From NCBI RefSeq assembly GCF_016545825.1, contig NC_052621.1:38082687-38146686 (forward strand): DNA of 64,000 nucleotides, in the 5' to 3' direction. The stretch's first letter is position 1. Each line of letters begins with the position of its first letter. This document shows, one piece after another, positions 1-11,412 of this stretch. Made by a program: the position numbers and the translations under genes. Under the pieces are notes generated by a model. It saw only the letters and a program-made list of their open reading frames with translations. It was not told where the DNA came from and did no database searches. Source of the stretch: Eucalyptus grandis. Its lineage: Eukaryota > Streptophyta > Magnoliopsida > Myrtales > Myrtaceae.

Positions 1-189
1 GTTTTGAAATCAGAGAGTCTCAAGTTTAGAGATCCTATCCTATGACAATTGAGATACATCCTTTGCTTTGCTTTTGGCTGTTACATGTTTTCCTCAGTCC
101 TTAATGGTATGTTGCAGATGGTTTAGAGCATTAGAACTGGCACAATATATATGAGAATTATTGTGCTGAGTACATATTGGATGGTTTTC

Positions 190-438
190 TTAAACGATGG
201 TTTTCTTAGCCACGACAGGATGCTCTTTGGTGGCCTCATCTGTCATCCCCAATTTCACGAATCCTATAACTGGGTTTATTGACCCTTTTGCAAGCTTGCC
301 ACCAATGTGTGCATAAGCATGACCAAGTTGTTCTTTGTCCTGATGAGTTAGACCAAAGAGTGAGCATTGCAAAGTTCTCATTGCTTGCGTTAACAAATTC
401 ACGAAGCCACCTTGTGGTAACCAGATCTTTGGGTACAT
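190..438 (-). other. Unidentified 82-codon reading frame, possible terminal exon or gene remnant
   Basis: An open minus-strand frame encodes 82 residues of ordinary globular composition, with a glycine/lysine-rich middle (AYAHIGGKLAKG) and a basic end (VAKKTIV). I do not recognise the family. Copy B carries the same frame at 32715-32964 but with one extra base that splits it into two overlapping frames. If copy A is right, it could be the last exon of a minus-strand gene or a remnant of one. It faces the 3' end of RPL7. No promoter or clear splice acceptor was identified, so it may be non-coding. Confidence 0.25.
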
Positions 439-2317
439 TCTCTAGCCGTGATGAAGTGTGGGAGAAAAATCTTCAGCTCCTTTGCTAGTGCCTAGTCTTC
501 CGAACCATATGCATATAAACCGCTAATTCCAGAATTTATGCCGTCACGTATAAGCTTTAGTCAATATTAAGTCAAGACTGAGTGGCAATTGTTTTTCAGT
601 TTTTGGTTTACTGCAAAAATTTCCCCGCGGCTAGCTTTGTTTCTTTTTTTTTTTCTTTCTTTTCTTTTCCTGAGTAAAAAGGATGGGGGCGGCGACACTT
701 TTTGGGTATTACCATAAAAGTTCCATTATGGCGATCGAACATTTGATTGGAGCTCTTGCTATAATGCATGTTGAGTGATCTTGTCACCACCGTTCCACCA
801 AGTTGCTAGTGTGCTAGTGTGAATAAAGTCAAAGTGATTTGGGGATTTAAACGAGTGACTTGAGATCTAAATCATTTGATAGTAACCCCTAAATAATTGT
901 TAGTGATGCTCGTCAGTGATGGGATAAGTATTGCCATCACTTGAGTTTTGCTTTTAAAAGATCTCTCAATATATTTCAATTATTTTGGGGCAGTTGTGGT
1001 TTTGATTTGACATGTATATTTCAATTTTTGATTTTGTTATAGTTTATAATGACAACTAGCAAGTATATTCAAACACATAATAGTGGGACATTTGATTTAT
1101 TTTGACATGTATTCATCGTTCTTCATTATTTGGGGCTACAAGTCCGTCGGTTGGATACCGTTGCCAATTAAATGATTCCCAAGATTATGTACAATTTCAT
1201 CATTGTTTTTGTATCTTTCAACTATGACGGACTCATTTTATCACTAACTAGAGGAAACGTAGACTACAATTGCTACGCTTATAAATTACCAAAAAAAAAA
1301 AAATCTACTTTTGATAAATAGAGGATATTATGAGGATTTATGATCTAAAATAATCCCATCACATTCTCATTCAAATTTAGATGATCACATGTAGCCAAAG
1401 AAATTAGAAATGTACAAATAGAGACTCTCTCCAACAAATAATGCATGATTATTCTATGATCCATACCTTAAACATTTTAGAGTGACATTTGAAATATGAC
1501 AAGAATGTCAATAGATTATAGTGATATTAATGAGATAGATTAGCCACAAATTTCCAAATCTAGTAAGAGAGATAAATTTGATCACTCACTATGATGATTT
1601 TGAAAAAGATAATGTCTCGACTGTCTTCCTTTTTTCGTGAAGCTTAGACACGAAGCAAAGATGCACGGAGGAGAACGAGCTTTAACTTTCTTGTTGCTTT
1701 CATGAAGTTTCAACATGATCCAAAAAGCTACGCATGAGTCATTAAGTTTTAACGTGAACTAAAATTACAAAATACAAGAAAATAGCGGATAACTTTTTAT
1801 ATTATAGAAATTAAAAATTCTTTGTACTTTTATCCAATCTCTACAAGTGAGACCTTATCTTGTTTTGGATAGCTCCAAACTTAACACAAGAATAGAGGGG
1901 GAAATGTCAAATTAATCTTAAATTTATTGCACGGATGTTAATTTAGTCATAATTTTTTTGATTTTGTCAATTTAGTTCGAGATATATGCACAATATTTCA
2001 ATATAATCATTTCAACCAATTTTTACAAAAACACTGATGTAGCAATATAATACGTAATGCAATACGGGTAATGATGACTAAACTGAATTTATATTCATAC
2101 AATAAGCTGATGAAATAATCATATCCTGAGTACCAAACATAATATTGCTTTCTAAACAATTTGTCAATTTTTTTTCCCTTTCTCTTTATAACGATTTACT
2201 CGTGCTAAAAATATCACAAGACAAGACAGAACAACAACAATGAAGGAAAATTGCACAACATGAAGTGAGCCAAGAAACTTAAAAAAGGGCCCAACTTTTC
2301 TTGTATTTCAAAAAGCC
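439..2317. other. Intergenic AT-rich DNA, upstream of the GATA gene
   Basis: No gene is supported here. There are long AT-rich stretches, a T/C-rich tract near 640-670 and an A-run near 1290-1302. A GGGCCCAA motif at about 2287-2294, close upstream of the TATA box, resembles plant site II/TCP-binding elements. The block is repeated at about 32937-34854 in copy B. Confidence 0.6.
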
Positions 2318-2326
2318 CTATAAAAG
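2318..2326 (+). promoter_or_regulatory. TATA box of the GATA-type gene, copy A
   Basis: CTATAAAAG lies about 265 bases before the chosen start codon, at a plausible distance for a plant core promoter with a 5' leader of some 230 bases. It is conserved at 34855-34863 in copy B. Confidence 0.55.
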
Positions 2327-2587
2327 GAAGGAGAAATCCCAGCCCCTCTGATTCCCTCAGTTTCACTTCTGGTTTCTCTCGTGAGGAACTGTGTTTATCT
2401 CTTGCAAAAACAAGCCATCTTGCTCGTTCCATTTCCTGTCACTGAGCTGAATGGCTGATCAGTTTGCTACCCTCTTTGGCTGATCGATTCAGTTATCATA
2501 CTGGACACGAAGGTGACTCTGGCAATGCGGGTGTGAAGGAGGAGCCTTGCCTTCGATGCATCTGGGGAAGGAAGGCTGTGAAGAAAC

Positions 2588-5500
2588 ATGGACGGGTCTC
2601 ATGGGGGCGATGATGGAATGGATGGGGGATCCGACCCACGATCGGCATCCCATGCAACCCCATTACCGGCATCATCATGGGTTGCAGGCGCAACCGCATT
2701 TGAGCAATGGGAATGATATGAATGACGATCACGATCATGACGGCGGCGGCGGGGAGGGCGTTGAAGGGGATGTCCCCTCTGACGCCGGGAACGATTCGGA
2801 CAATCGCGGAGGAGGCGATGATGCGGACCAGCTCACTCTTTCTTTCCAGGGCCAAGTTTATGTTTTGACTCCGTGCCGCCCCAAAAGGTAGGGACTTGAG
2901 CCCCATCCCTTGTTCCCTTTTCCTTTTCGATTAAGCCTCTTTTTGGTCTGTCATGATGAGGCTCGGTTTTCCATGTTAAAATAGCCTCGTGTAACGTTTT
3001 TCGACTGACGATGGTCCTTTGCGATTGCACGTGTTGAGCAAACATAGAGAGGTTGCGGTTGTTTTGCCTCTTGTTCATTCTTTATTTGGTTAAAATTTGA
3101 ACTTTGAAGTAGCTGCCGTGGTGGACATGAACTCTTTGGATATCCAAAGCTAAGAACTTGTAGTAAAAGAGAAGTCCGAAACATTCTGGCTAATGCCGTC
3201 TTTGACAGCTTGTATTGGAGTTTTTCTGCAGGAGCATAAGCATCCATTTTCGTTAAGCTGCCATCTGTTCTATAAATTCTTGATTGAGGTCATGCATTAG
3301 TTTCTTTTGCACACTTCAGGTACAAGCAGTGCTGCTGTTACTTGGCGCGAGAGAAGTGACGCCTAATCCACCTGCAATCCCAGTAGCCACCAACCAAAAC
3401 CAGGTATCAGAACTTGTCCGAAGAATACTTCTTTTAGCGGTCTTTGTCGCCTTTCACATTAATGAAGCATTTTACCAGGATCTTATGGGTACTCCTCAAA
3501 GGTCGAATGTCCCACAGAGGCTGGCTTCACTGATTCGATTTCGTGAAAAGAAAAAGGAACGAAATTTTGACAAGAAAATTCGCTATGCAGTCCGTAAAGA
3601 GGTGGCACTTAGGTATGACACAATTTTTGATAATTTTTTATTGTTACTTTCTCTAATCTAACTTTTGGTAGCTGCTCTCCGGATTATTTTCACATGCAGA
3701 AGTAACAATCCTTCTACCTTTCCTACTGTCTTTTCTGACATGGTCTTAGGATGCAAAGAAATAAGGGTCAGTTTTCATCTTCAAAACCCAACAATGATGA
3801 ATCTTCTTCAGCTGTGACGACATGGGAATCAAACCAGAGTTGGGGACCTGAGAGTAATGGATCCCGCATCAAGAGATCCTGTAAGTTACGAGTCTGTAAT
3901 GTTGTCAGTGTCTGGTGTCTATAATAAAAGATCATGCCTCTCATCCCTAGAAACAGTAACGCCTGAGGATAAGAAATTTCACATTGAGTCTGATCTCTGG
4001 ACATGCATACCATTAGTTTCCTGAAGCATGATAAGGTACTCCATAGAAGATTCTCTTCTCATTGGACAACTGAATTAGGATGGGGTTGAGTGGTGAGCTT
4101 GCGGCTGTCTTCAGGTATTAGGCTAACTGGAGCTTGTGCTCTTCTCATTGATGGATGGAGCAAGAGTGGACTCAGAAGAAGAAACGTAAATGTGAGAGAA
4201 TTAAAGAAGAAACACAAAAATTTTTACGTGGAAAACCCTTCAAAATGAAGAAGGAAAAAATCACAGTGTTGCACATGACAATCTTTTTACTATCAATATT
4301 AAGTTACGATTACAAGAGAGATCCCCCTTATATATAAGAGGAGTTTAGGGCTTATAAAGTTACAGTAGAAATTCATCTATATCCTTTTTACATAATTTTT
4401 CTTCATCAGACTCCATGACTTTGTCAATCTCCCACTTAGAGGCTGACAATCTTTCATAATCTTCTCTCGTCTTTATGACCCAAATTGTTCAAGTGCAGTG
4501 GCACCATTTTATCACTAACCATGGAGGCCAATTAAGACAATGCACAACCTCAGTTTCTCCATTAGTGACACCCTTGGTTAATATATCTGTTGGATTCTTT
4601 GCACTGAGGATTTTCTTCAATTACAACGTCCTATCATTTGTCAGCTCAAATATACGATACTTCAATCGAATGTGCTTTGTTCTTGAGTGAAATACCAGAT
4701 TCTTTGCTAGACAAACAGCCCTGATAGTTATTGAAAAGAACACTTCTATCCTTCTCCTTGCTTATCTCTTCAGAAGATTCTTCGACTAGATCACCTCCTT
4801 ATTAGCTGTAGATACAACAACATACTCTGTTTTAGTGGTTGAGAGGGGGCACACAGTTCCCAAAGTCTAGAAATCCAACTTACTGTAGTGCCTCCTAAGG
4901 TAAATGCATAACTGAGGTGCTCTTGCTATTGTCCGAAAAAAAAACCAAGATCTGCATTGACAAAGCCTTGTGATGTCATATTGTTTCCATGAAACGTGTA
5001 ATATCTGAGGTGCCTCTTAGGTATCTTGGTAGTCATTCAGCCTCCCAATACTTAAATCTGGGATTAGCCATGTATCCACTCACAACTCACACTAGATGAG
5101 CTACTTTTGGTTTGGTACAAACTACTCACCATAACATACATCAAACTGTTGACAACTGACAGATAAGACACCTTAGCCATGTAATCTCCGCTCTTGATTT
5201 GTCTTTGGTAATTGCTCCTTCGAGAGGTTGAAGTGACTTCTTAAAGGAGTTCTTATGGACTTTGTATTCCAAACACTGAGCTTGTCCAGCACTTCCTCAA
5301 TGTACTTTTCCCGAGACAACTTTAAATTCCTTATGTTCTATCTCGCATGATCCTCATCCGAAAAATTCGATTTCTACTCCCAAGTCCTCCATGAACTCCT
5401 TTGGCAATTGCTAGTTCAGTTTGTTGATCTCTTTCGTGGTAGGTTGTGTAATGAGCATATCATTCACATAAAATGTCAAAATAAATGTTTAGAGGACCCG

Positions 5501-8247
5501 TTAACACAAATAAATGTGTTGAATTTCCTGTACCACTTCACTCAAGTTTGCTCCAAATCATACAAACTTTTCTATAACTTACACACATAGTTTCTTTGCC
5601 AGGAACTTGAAAACCTTCTAGTTGTACATTGTAGATATCCTCCAAGTCACCATATGCAGTCTACGCATTAAATTATACTAGATGTAAATTCTCAGCAATT
5701 TGAATACTCAATACTAACCCGATAGTGGTCCACTTTACAAAAGGAGAGAAAATCTCTGTGTAGTGAATTCCTTTCTTTTGCAAAAACCTTTCAGTACCAA
5801 TCTTGCTTTGTACCTCTTTCTGCCATCGGGTTCTTCTGGCTCTATACACTCACTTTTCTACAATGCCTTCTTCCAATCCAGTAACTGAGTTAGCAATTGT
5901 ATCTTGTTCTTCTTGAGTGAATCCAACTTATTCTACATTGTCAACTTTCACTTAATAGAATTTATATCTTGCATTGCTTCTGAAAAATATTCTGTTCCCA
6001 AGCATCAGTAAAAAAACCATCACTGGATATGGTTCTGATTATGACCTTATTAATTGCTTCTCCCTCTACCTTGAGTACTAAAGGCAGTGCCTGAAGATTC
6101 GCCATTCTCTTTTTGGTAAATTCTTACAAAGAATCAAATCTCTCTAAAGCTTCAACTTCTTCTGATTTGACGCACTACTCCCCACAGTCATAGTTGTGCT
6201 CCAGCTGAAGTAGAGGAGATAATTGAATCAAAGCTTTTACCTCATCATTGAATTTGATTTCCATTGAACTCAATTAAGTTGTGATCACATTAGATTCGCT
6301 GATGTGTAATGTCACAGAAGCGCCTCCGTCCATCTTTAGATTGAAGAGACAATGCATCGGATATACCTTGTTTAATGCGGCTTCTAGTACATGTTGCAAA
6401 TCGCTTGTCAATTTGGCTGTCATCTTCTCGTTGGCAATGTTGAAGGCAATGTCCCACGCCAGCATGAGACAATTACACCTAGCACTTCCTGATCTAACAA
6501 TTCCCAGTCTTCTTGCTTCATCAATTCTAGTTTTACTCTCAATGGAGGCTCTTCTAATACACCAGAGTCCTCACCGTTGAATTGATCAATCTTCACCGTC
6601 AATTCGTCCATCTTCATTGCTTCCACTATTCCATTGAACCAGAGCTCTAACTACCATCTATTAAGAACGAGAAATGTAAAAGAGAAGAAATCAGAGAAGA
6701 AAACACACAAATTTTTACATTGAAAATTCTTCAAAATCAGATATACCATTTTTACAATACTTCTCTGTCAGACTCCACAACTCCATCATCACTAAATTGC
6801 CTTAAACTCACACTTCATAATGGGAGATAGTCTCTTTGTTGCTGTTATGTCGGAGCCATTATTTGAATGTTTTATTGGCTGTTTAATCGTCATAATCTCC
6901 ATTAATACTATAGAACCAACAAATATTGATGTGTAAGATTCTAACCAGCCTTTGGTAAGCTAAACATAATGATACTTATGTTAGAAAGTTACTCAAGTTA
7001 TGCAACCTGTGTATACTTATGACAAGTGATCTAGAAAAGTTTGATTGTTGCGAAGAATTTTACATTCATAATTTAAAACGGTTTTAACAGAGTTATGCTG
7101 ACAATTTCGCACCCGCATTGACTTGTTCATGATAATTAATGGTGGATTATCTTACAACTTTCTCAAAGTGGGAGCAAATTCTTTCTCTAGGATTTAATCT
7201 AGGACATGAGAAAGGGAGGTATATGTGTAGTCCTTCTGATTCTTGAAGCACTACCTTATCCAAACAATGGTAGCCTGTTAGCTCTTCATGTATATATGTT
7301 TTCATGATAGCTTAATTGCTGCCATCCGGTAACATACATTGTATAAGTTGAGCCTTGCATTGCATTCAGTTTTTGATAAATCTAATGCTTGTCTGAAAAT
7401 CTGTGCAGATGTCATCACTGCGGGATTAGTGAGAAATCTACTCCTATGATGCGACGTGGCCCTGAAGGACCAAGGACCCTTTGCAATGCATGCGGACTGG
7501 ATGTGGGCAAACAAGGTGAATGCTAGAGTCTAGTTGTGATGTGGTTTTGAGTTTGTTCAAATCATATTTTTCCTGTTCTAATTCTCAAGATGCAATATAA
7601 ACAATGACTATGGCACAAATACCATGTTAGGAAATATTTCACTGCTATAAGATTTAGTATGTTATAACTAATCCTGGTTTGAAAATTAGGTAATCTACTT
7701 GATTTGTTTATTTGCCACATTGGTGAAGCAAAGATGACTGATGCTGTTTGTGGTAATGGTATTCTTTTGAGACTTCACCATTGGCTAGGTAGACGCTATG
7801 ATATTGTTTGGCAGGTGTTGGTGCAGTAAAGTGATGCCTTAGATTCGTATCTTTACATTAGCATCCGCATGTTCACTTGCAATTGCTTGACCAAGTTTTT
7901 GCTTTAAACAAGAAGAAATGTCTTGACTTGTCTCTATGGCTCTTCAGTCTAAAAGATTTTGAAAAGCATTTGCTTACTGCAGAAATTTCTTAATGATCTT
8001 TAGGGAACTTTAAGGGATCTTTCAAGGCAGCCCACCAGGTGTACAAGTTTCTTCCTTAAACAGGAATGAGGTGGGCAACCAGTTGCTGCTTCTGCTAAAT
8101 TATCTGAGTCTTTTAGAGTTGTTTTTCTGCTTGGGGATTGTGTTCACTTGTTAAATCTCCTCTCTATGTTGATAGATGCAGAGCGCAAATCTGGGGGCTG
8201 ATTAAGTGGTCCTTAGAATCACTGAAAATGCTAGTGATTCATCATAA
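2588..8247 (+). CDS. TIFY/CCT/GATA zinc-finger transcription factor (ZML type, like GATA24/GATA28), copy A
   Basis: Nuclear transcription factor of the plant class with TIFY, CCT and one GATA finger. Exons that I can place: 2588-2887 (acidic, His/Gly-rich start, then the TIFY domain), 3320-3403 (rest of [17 protein letters not shown]), 3479-3612 (basic CCT domain), 3750-3880, 7409-7515 (GATA finger, C-X2-C-X20-C-X2-C), 8004-8070 and 8176-8247. The start follows family N-termini beginning MDGSHGG. All introns are GT-AG, and the corrected length is about 298 codons, normal for the family. Single-base indels break the frame in exons 1, 4, 5 and 6. Copy B is correct at several of these places, so most are likely sequence errors. 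The last exon has an in-frame TAA at 8203-8205 in both copies, 14 codons before the expected end. The fourth intron (about 3.5 kb) holds a copia relic. Confidence 0.85.
4167..6788 (-). mobile_element. Decayed Ty1/copia retrotransposon inside the GATA-gene intron, copy A
   Basis: On the minus strand the order is 5' LTR remnant (about 6665-6788), a primer-binding-like TGGTAGTTAGAGC near 6650, gag (about 6626-6280; residues such as FNGED and LKMDGG), reverse-transcriptase remnants ([14 protein letters not shown] near 5790; MEDLG-type block near 5390), a polypurine tract (AAGTGGGAGAT near 4435-4445) and a 3' LTR (4167-4434). The two LTRs share an A/G-rich end and the ACTCCATGAC/ACTCCACAAC region. 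At 2.6 kb it is much shorter than a full copia element, so it is internally deleted and full of stops. It lies antisense to the host gene. Ends are approximate; no clear target duplication was found. Confidence 0.75.
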
Positions 8248-9372
8248 CTACAGTCCTTGGCCCAACCAGCAAAAAGATATTGATGTTAGACAATCGAGGG
8301 AGCACACTTGGAGGTTTATAAGAGACTTCCTTCGGATGGTGACATACTCAATTTACTGCATAGATGTCCTTTCTGGCTTTCCAGATGGATGCAGGTCTTG
8401 AAAATTTCCTATACGCTGGCCAAGCAACTGCTGGGTTTTTTGGGATGGTTTTCCTGTTGTTAGGTTTCAGAGGAACTGCAATTTTCCCTCGTTTTGTAAA
8501 TCTTGACCTAAACTGTGTATAAATAAGCGAGATGGTTCTTCGCAGTCTTATCTAGAGTTTCATTACTCGAAAGTGCCCTTTTTGTGTTAAATGGCTGAAC
8601 AATAATGTTAATCGCTTCCCGATCCTACGCGTTTACTTATAATTCTTGATCTCTTGTTCTTTTTTATTGTATATATTCCGAAACCAGCTGGATGTATAGG
8701 TTCTCTGGACTGTTTTATTTTGTAGTTATCTCTAGTGTGGTCATGTTTGGATTTGATCCTTGGGACTTCAATTTCGTAGTTCAAGTTTTACTACTGAGAA
8801 TAGTCATATAATGCTTGCAATTGACCCTGTCAGTTTGTTCTCAATTGAAAAGAGCAGCAAGAAATGGACAGCCTAAGGATATTTATAGAAGCCAAAGCAA
8901 CGACATCAGACTTTTTGTTAGAAGATCAACTTTCTTTTTTAGTTTTTTTTTCCAGACACCAAAATAATTCACGTCTTGACACAAACCATGTAGTTATCTC
9001 GAATTCGAATGGGCATTATCATTTTTTGCGAGACCAAACATGGTTTTGGCTTAAAGATACAGGACGCATATTCATACATTCATATTTCTATTTTCACTGT
9101 CGAGGTAGGGTTCATCTCTCCATTCGAAAGCATCTGTATATGCTTGAATGTTATTGAAAACTACATCCTTATACTTGAATGTTATTCATCGGATGAGCAT
9201 AAATCACATGGTACGCTTCCATGCAAGCTTCACCGAAATAATTTGTTTTTAATAGTTATTTAGCCGTGCTCTAATCCTAGAAAATCTCTAATTTTGCATC
9301 TAATATCGATGCATAATTTGGTAATTATTTTTTATCGATATGTTTTACATAATTCAGTAGAATAATGAAAGT
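8248..9372. other. 3' flank of GATA gene, copy A
   Basis: This is the probable 3' UTR followed by AT-rich intergenic sequence. No further gene is supported. The sequence stops abruptly at the scaffold gap, whereas copy B continues without interruption. Confidence 0.5.
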
Positions 9373-9472
9373 NNNNNNNNNNNNNNNNNNNNNNNNNNNN
9401 NNNNNNNNNNNNNNNNNNNNNNNNNNNNNNNNNNNNNNNNNNNNNNNNNNNNNNNNNNNNNNNNNNNNNNNN
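9373..9472. other. Assembly gap (100 N)
   Basis: Exactly 100 N, the conventional size for a scaffold join of unknown length. It coincides with the right limit of duplication copy A. Confidence 0.99.
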
Positions 9473-10459
9473 AACATAATAAGGCAGGTAAAATAATGAT
9501 TCAGTGTCCTTTATAATTCATCCAAAAAGAGGTGCTATTTTCTCCCTGGGAAAAGGTCAATGATCATTTTAGAGTCTCTCAATCACGTGTTAATGGTTTA
9601 TATGAAGGTTTGTTAGGTGCTAAGAAAATGGCAGGAAATTCACATGCTCAGACATGGCTATTATGTAATATAGCTTTGTACTCGTATCAATTACATTCAT
9701 CGTCTCGACTTGAGTTCCTCAGGTTTTGCAGGGATGTGACTTCCACTAAGCAAAGCATTATCTAGGATCCAAACCTCCTGTTGAACCATATATTACAATC
9801 TGAAAAGTTGCTACAACTTGCTATCGATGGCCAAACTACAAATTATGGTCATAAATACAACTTGATCTAATATACTGACTTGGCTGCTATGTAATCAAAC
9901 TAGTGTTCATATCAATTACATTCCTTATGGTGAAGTGTGTCCCCAAAGATGTAGCATCATTTGCACTAAGCAAAGCATGAAGAGCTAGGATAAACCTCCT
10001 GTTCAATCATGTATATAGGAATCTGAATGAAATTGCTGCAAATTGCGATCTATGGCCAAATATATGAATATTGGCCTTATAAACTTAACATAAAGGGTTC
10101 TAGCTAAGCATTAACACTTATTACAAGTTTGACACTTTCCCATTACTATGCAGAATAGGTGCTTTACCTAGACTTCACAGTTCAAACTCACAAAATAGGC
10201 TTCTTTCACCAAAATTAAGAAATAAGGTACCAATATGCTATGTTTGCTGTCAGACCATGGATAGAATGAACAGTGCATTATTAGCAAACGCTTCTCCAAC
10301 AAAGACTTCAAATCAAGAAGGTTTAGAGACAATACAACTTGACATGAAAATGGAAAAGATAATAGGTCAACAGAAAAGGCCTAAAATTAACATCATCACT
10401 CCTTTTGTATAAAATCTATTTGCAAGGCTGGAAGCTCAGAGAAATACCTGTCATAGTAA
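9473..10459. other. Intergenic AT-rich DNA between gap and MULE-1
   Basis: No gene is supported. Apart from the diverged tandem duplication at 9654-10085, the stretch has no recognisable feature. It is not similar to the sequence following copy B. Confidence 0.5.
9654..10085 (+). repeat. Diverged tandem duplication, two units of about 220 bp
   Basis: Unit 1 (about 9654-9870) and unit 2 (about 9881-10085) share ordered blocks: GGCT.TATGTAAT, TATCAATTACATTC, CACTAAGCAAAGCAT, TAGGAT, AACCTCCTGTT, ATCTGAA and GATCTATGGCC/CGATGGCC. Substitutions and indels are common, so the duplication is old. No coding potential is seen. Confidence 0.7.
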
Positions 10460-10690
10460 GGGATAAGTACACTAATGGTGCCATAAGTTGTGTATGGCGC
10501 TCACTAGCGCCAAAAGTTCCCGGAGGACTGCCGTCCAAATGGAGAAAAACGCTCACTTTGGTGCCCCATGAGAAATTCCTGGCCAAAATAATTACGTGGC
10601 ATTTATATTTTAAAAAATTCGACAACTCTTAATATTGTCCACATGACATAAAAACGACGCCGTTTCTTTCTTCAAGAAACGACGTCGTTT
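10460..10690 (+). repeat. Left terminal inverted repeat of MULE-1
   Basis: It matches the reverse complement of about 26790-27026 and both ends of MULE-2. The repeated block GCTCACTTTGGTGCC occurs in it. An inner hairpin at 10649-10690 (AAACGACGCCGTTTC / GAAACGACGTCGTTT) has a counterpart at the right end (AAACGGCGTCGTTTT, about 26803-26818). Confidence 0.85.
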
Positions 10691-11412
10691 ACCATTCCAC
10701 GTGGATTACCTACAAAACAATCGTCGTATAGTGGATTCAATACTTAAAAACGACGGGCCAAAAACAGTGTTCGCCTAGGGTTCTCACTCGCGCCACCGGC
10801 CGAGCTCGCCGACCCACCGTTGTTCACTTGCCCGCCGTCACTCGGTCGCCACGCTCGGCCCCGCCGCTGGGCCTCCGCCGTAGCTGCGCCTGTTCACAAT
10901 CATTCACTGGCTGCATCCTCAACTCCGCTCACTCACTCCAGTTTGTCAATTTACTGAAAAATTTAGGGGTTCCAACGGGAAGTTAGGGTGTGGAGGGCAA
11001 ATTGAGGGCTCGGCTCGGGAAAGTCGTGGGGACCGATAGAAAATTTGAGGAGTTCCGTCGTTTGTTCCCTTTCTTTTGTGGGGACCGAATAGAAAAATAG
11101 GGCGCGGAGGAAAATGGGCTCGACTCGGGAAACAAAGTGGTGGGACCGAATTTATTTAATTAATTGGACCGCTTCGTGGGGGGAAACTGAGGGACCGAAT
11201 GTGATTGAATTGAAAAATGGGTGGTGGGACCTCACTTTGATTATTCAACTTGGCTTCTTCGCTTTGTAAAAGCATTGAATCGGGAGATTAGTTGCATTTG
11301 TTTCTTGACAACAAATGACAAGGACCTCCATGTGAAGTTGATGATTCCGTCATGTGGTCCCAACAAGTAATGACATTTGTTTTTATTTTTATTTTATTGG
11401 GTGCAAGACGAC

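Larger units (their letters stand above)
1..9372 (+). repeat. 9.4-kb duplicated segment, copy A (truncated by gap)
   Basis: The whole segment matches 32527-41916 in the same orientation and order: unidentified minus-strand frame, promoter, GATA gene, intronic copia relic and 3' flank. The differences I see are almost all one- or two-base indels, mostly in homopolymers, with few substitutions. The left edge is the window edge, so the repeat probably extends further left, perhaps into another RPL7 copy. The right edge coincides with the N gap. This fits either a recent segmental duplication or two haplotypes placed in tandem by the assembler. Confidence 0.95.

Noticed and set aside
2496..2906. 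136-residue minus-strand frame opposite the first GATA-gene exon
   Set aside because: It is the complement of a real coding exon with His/Gly/Asp bias; no independent evidence.
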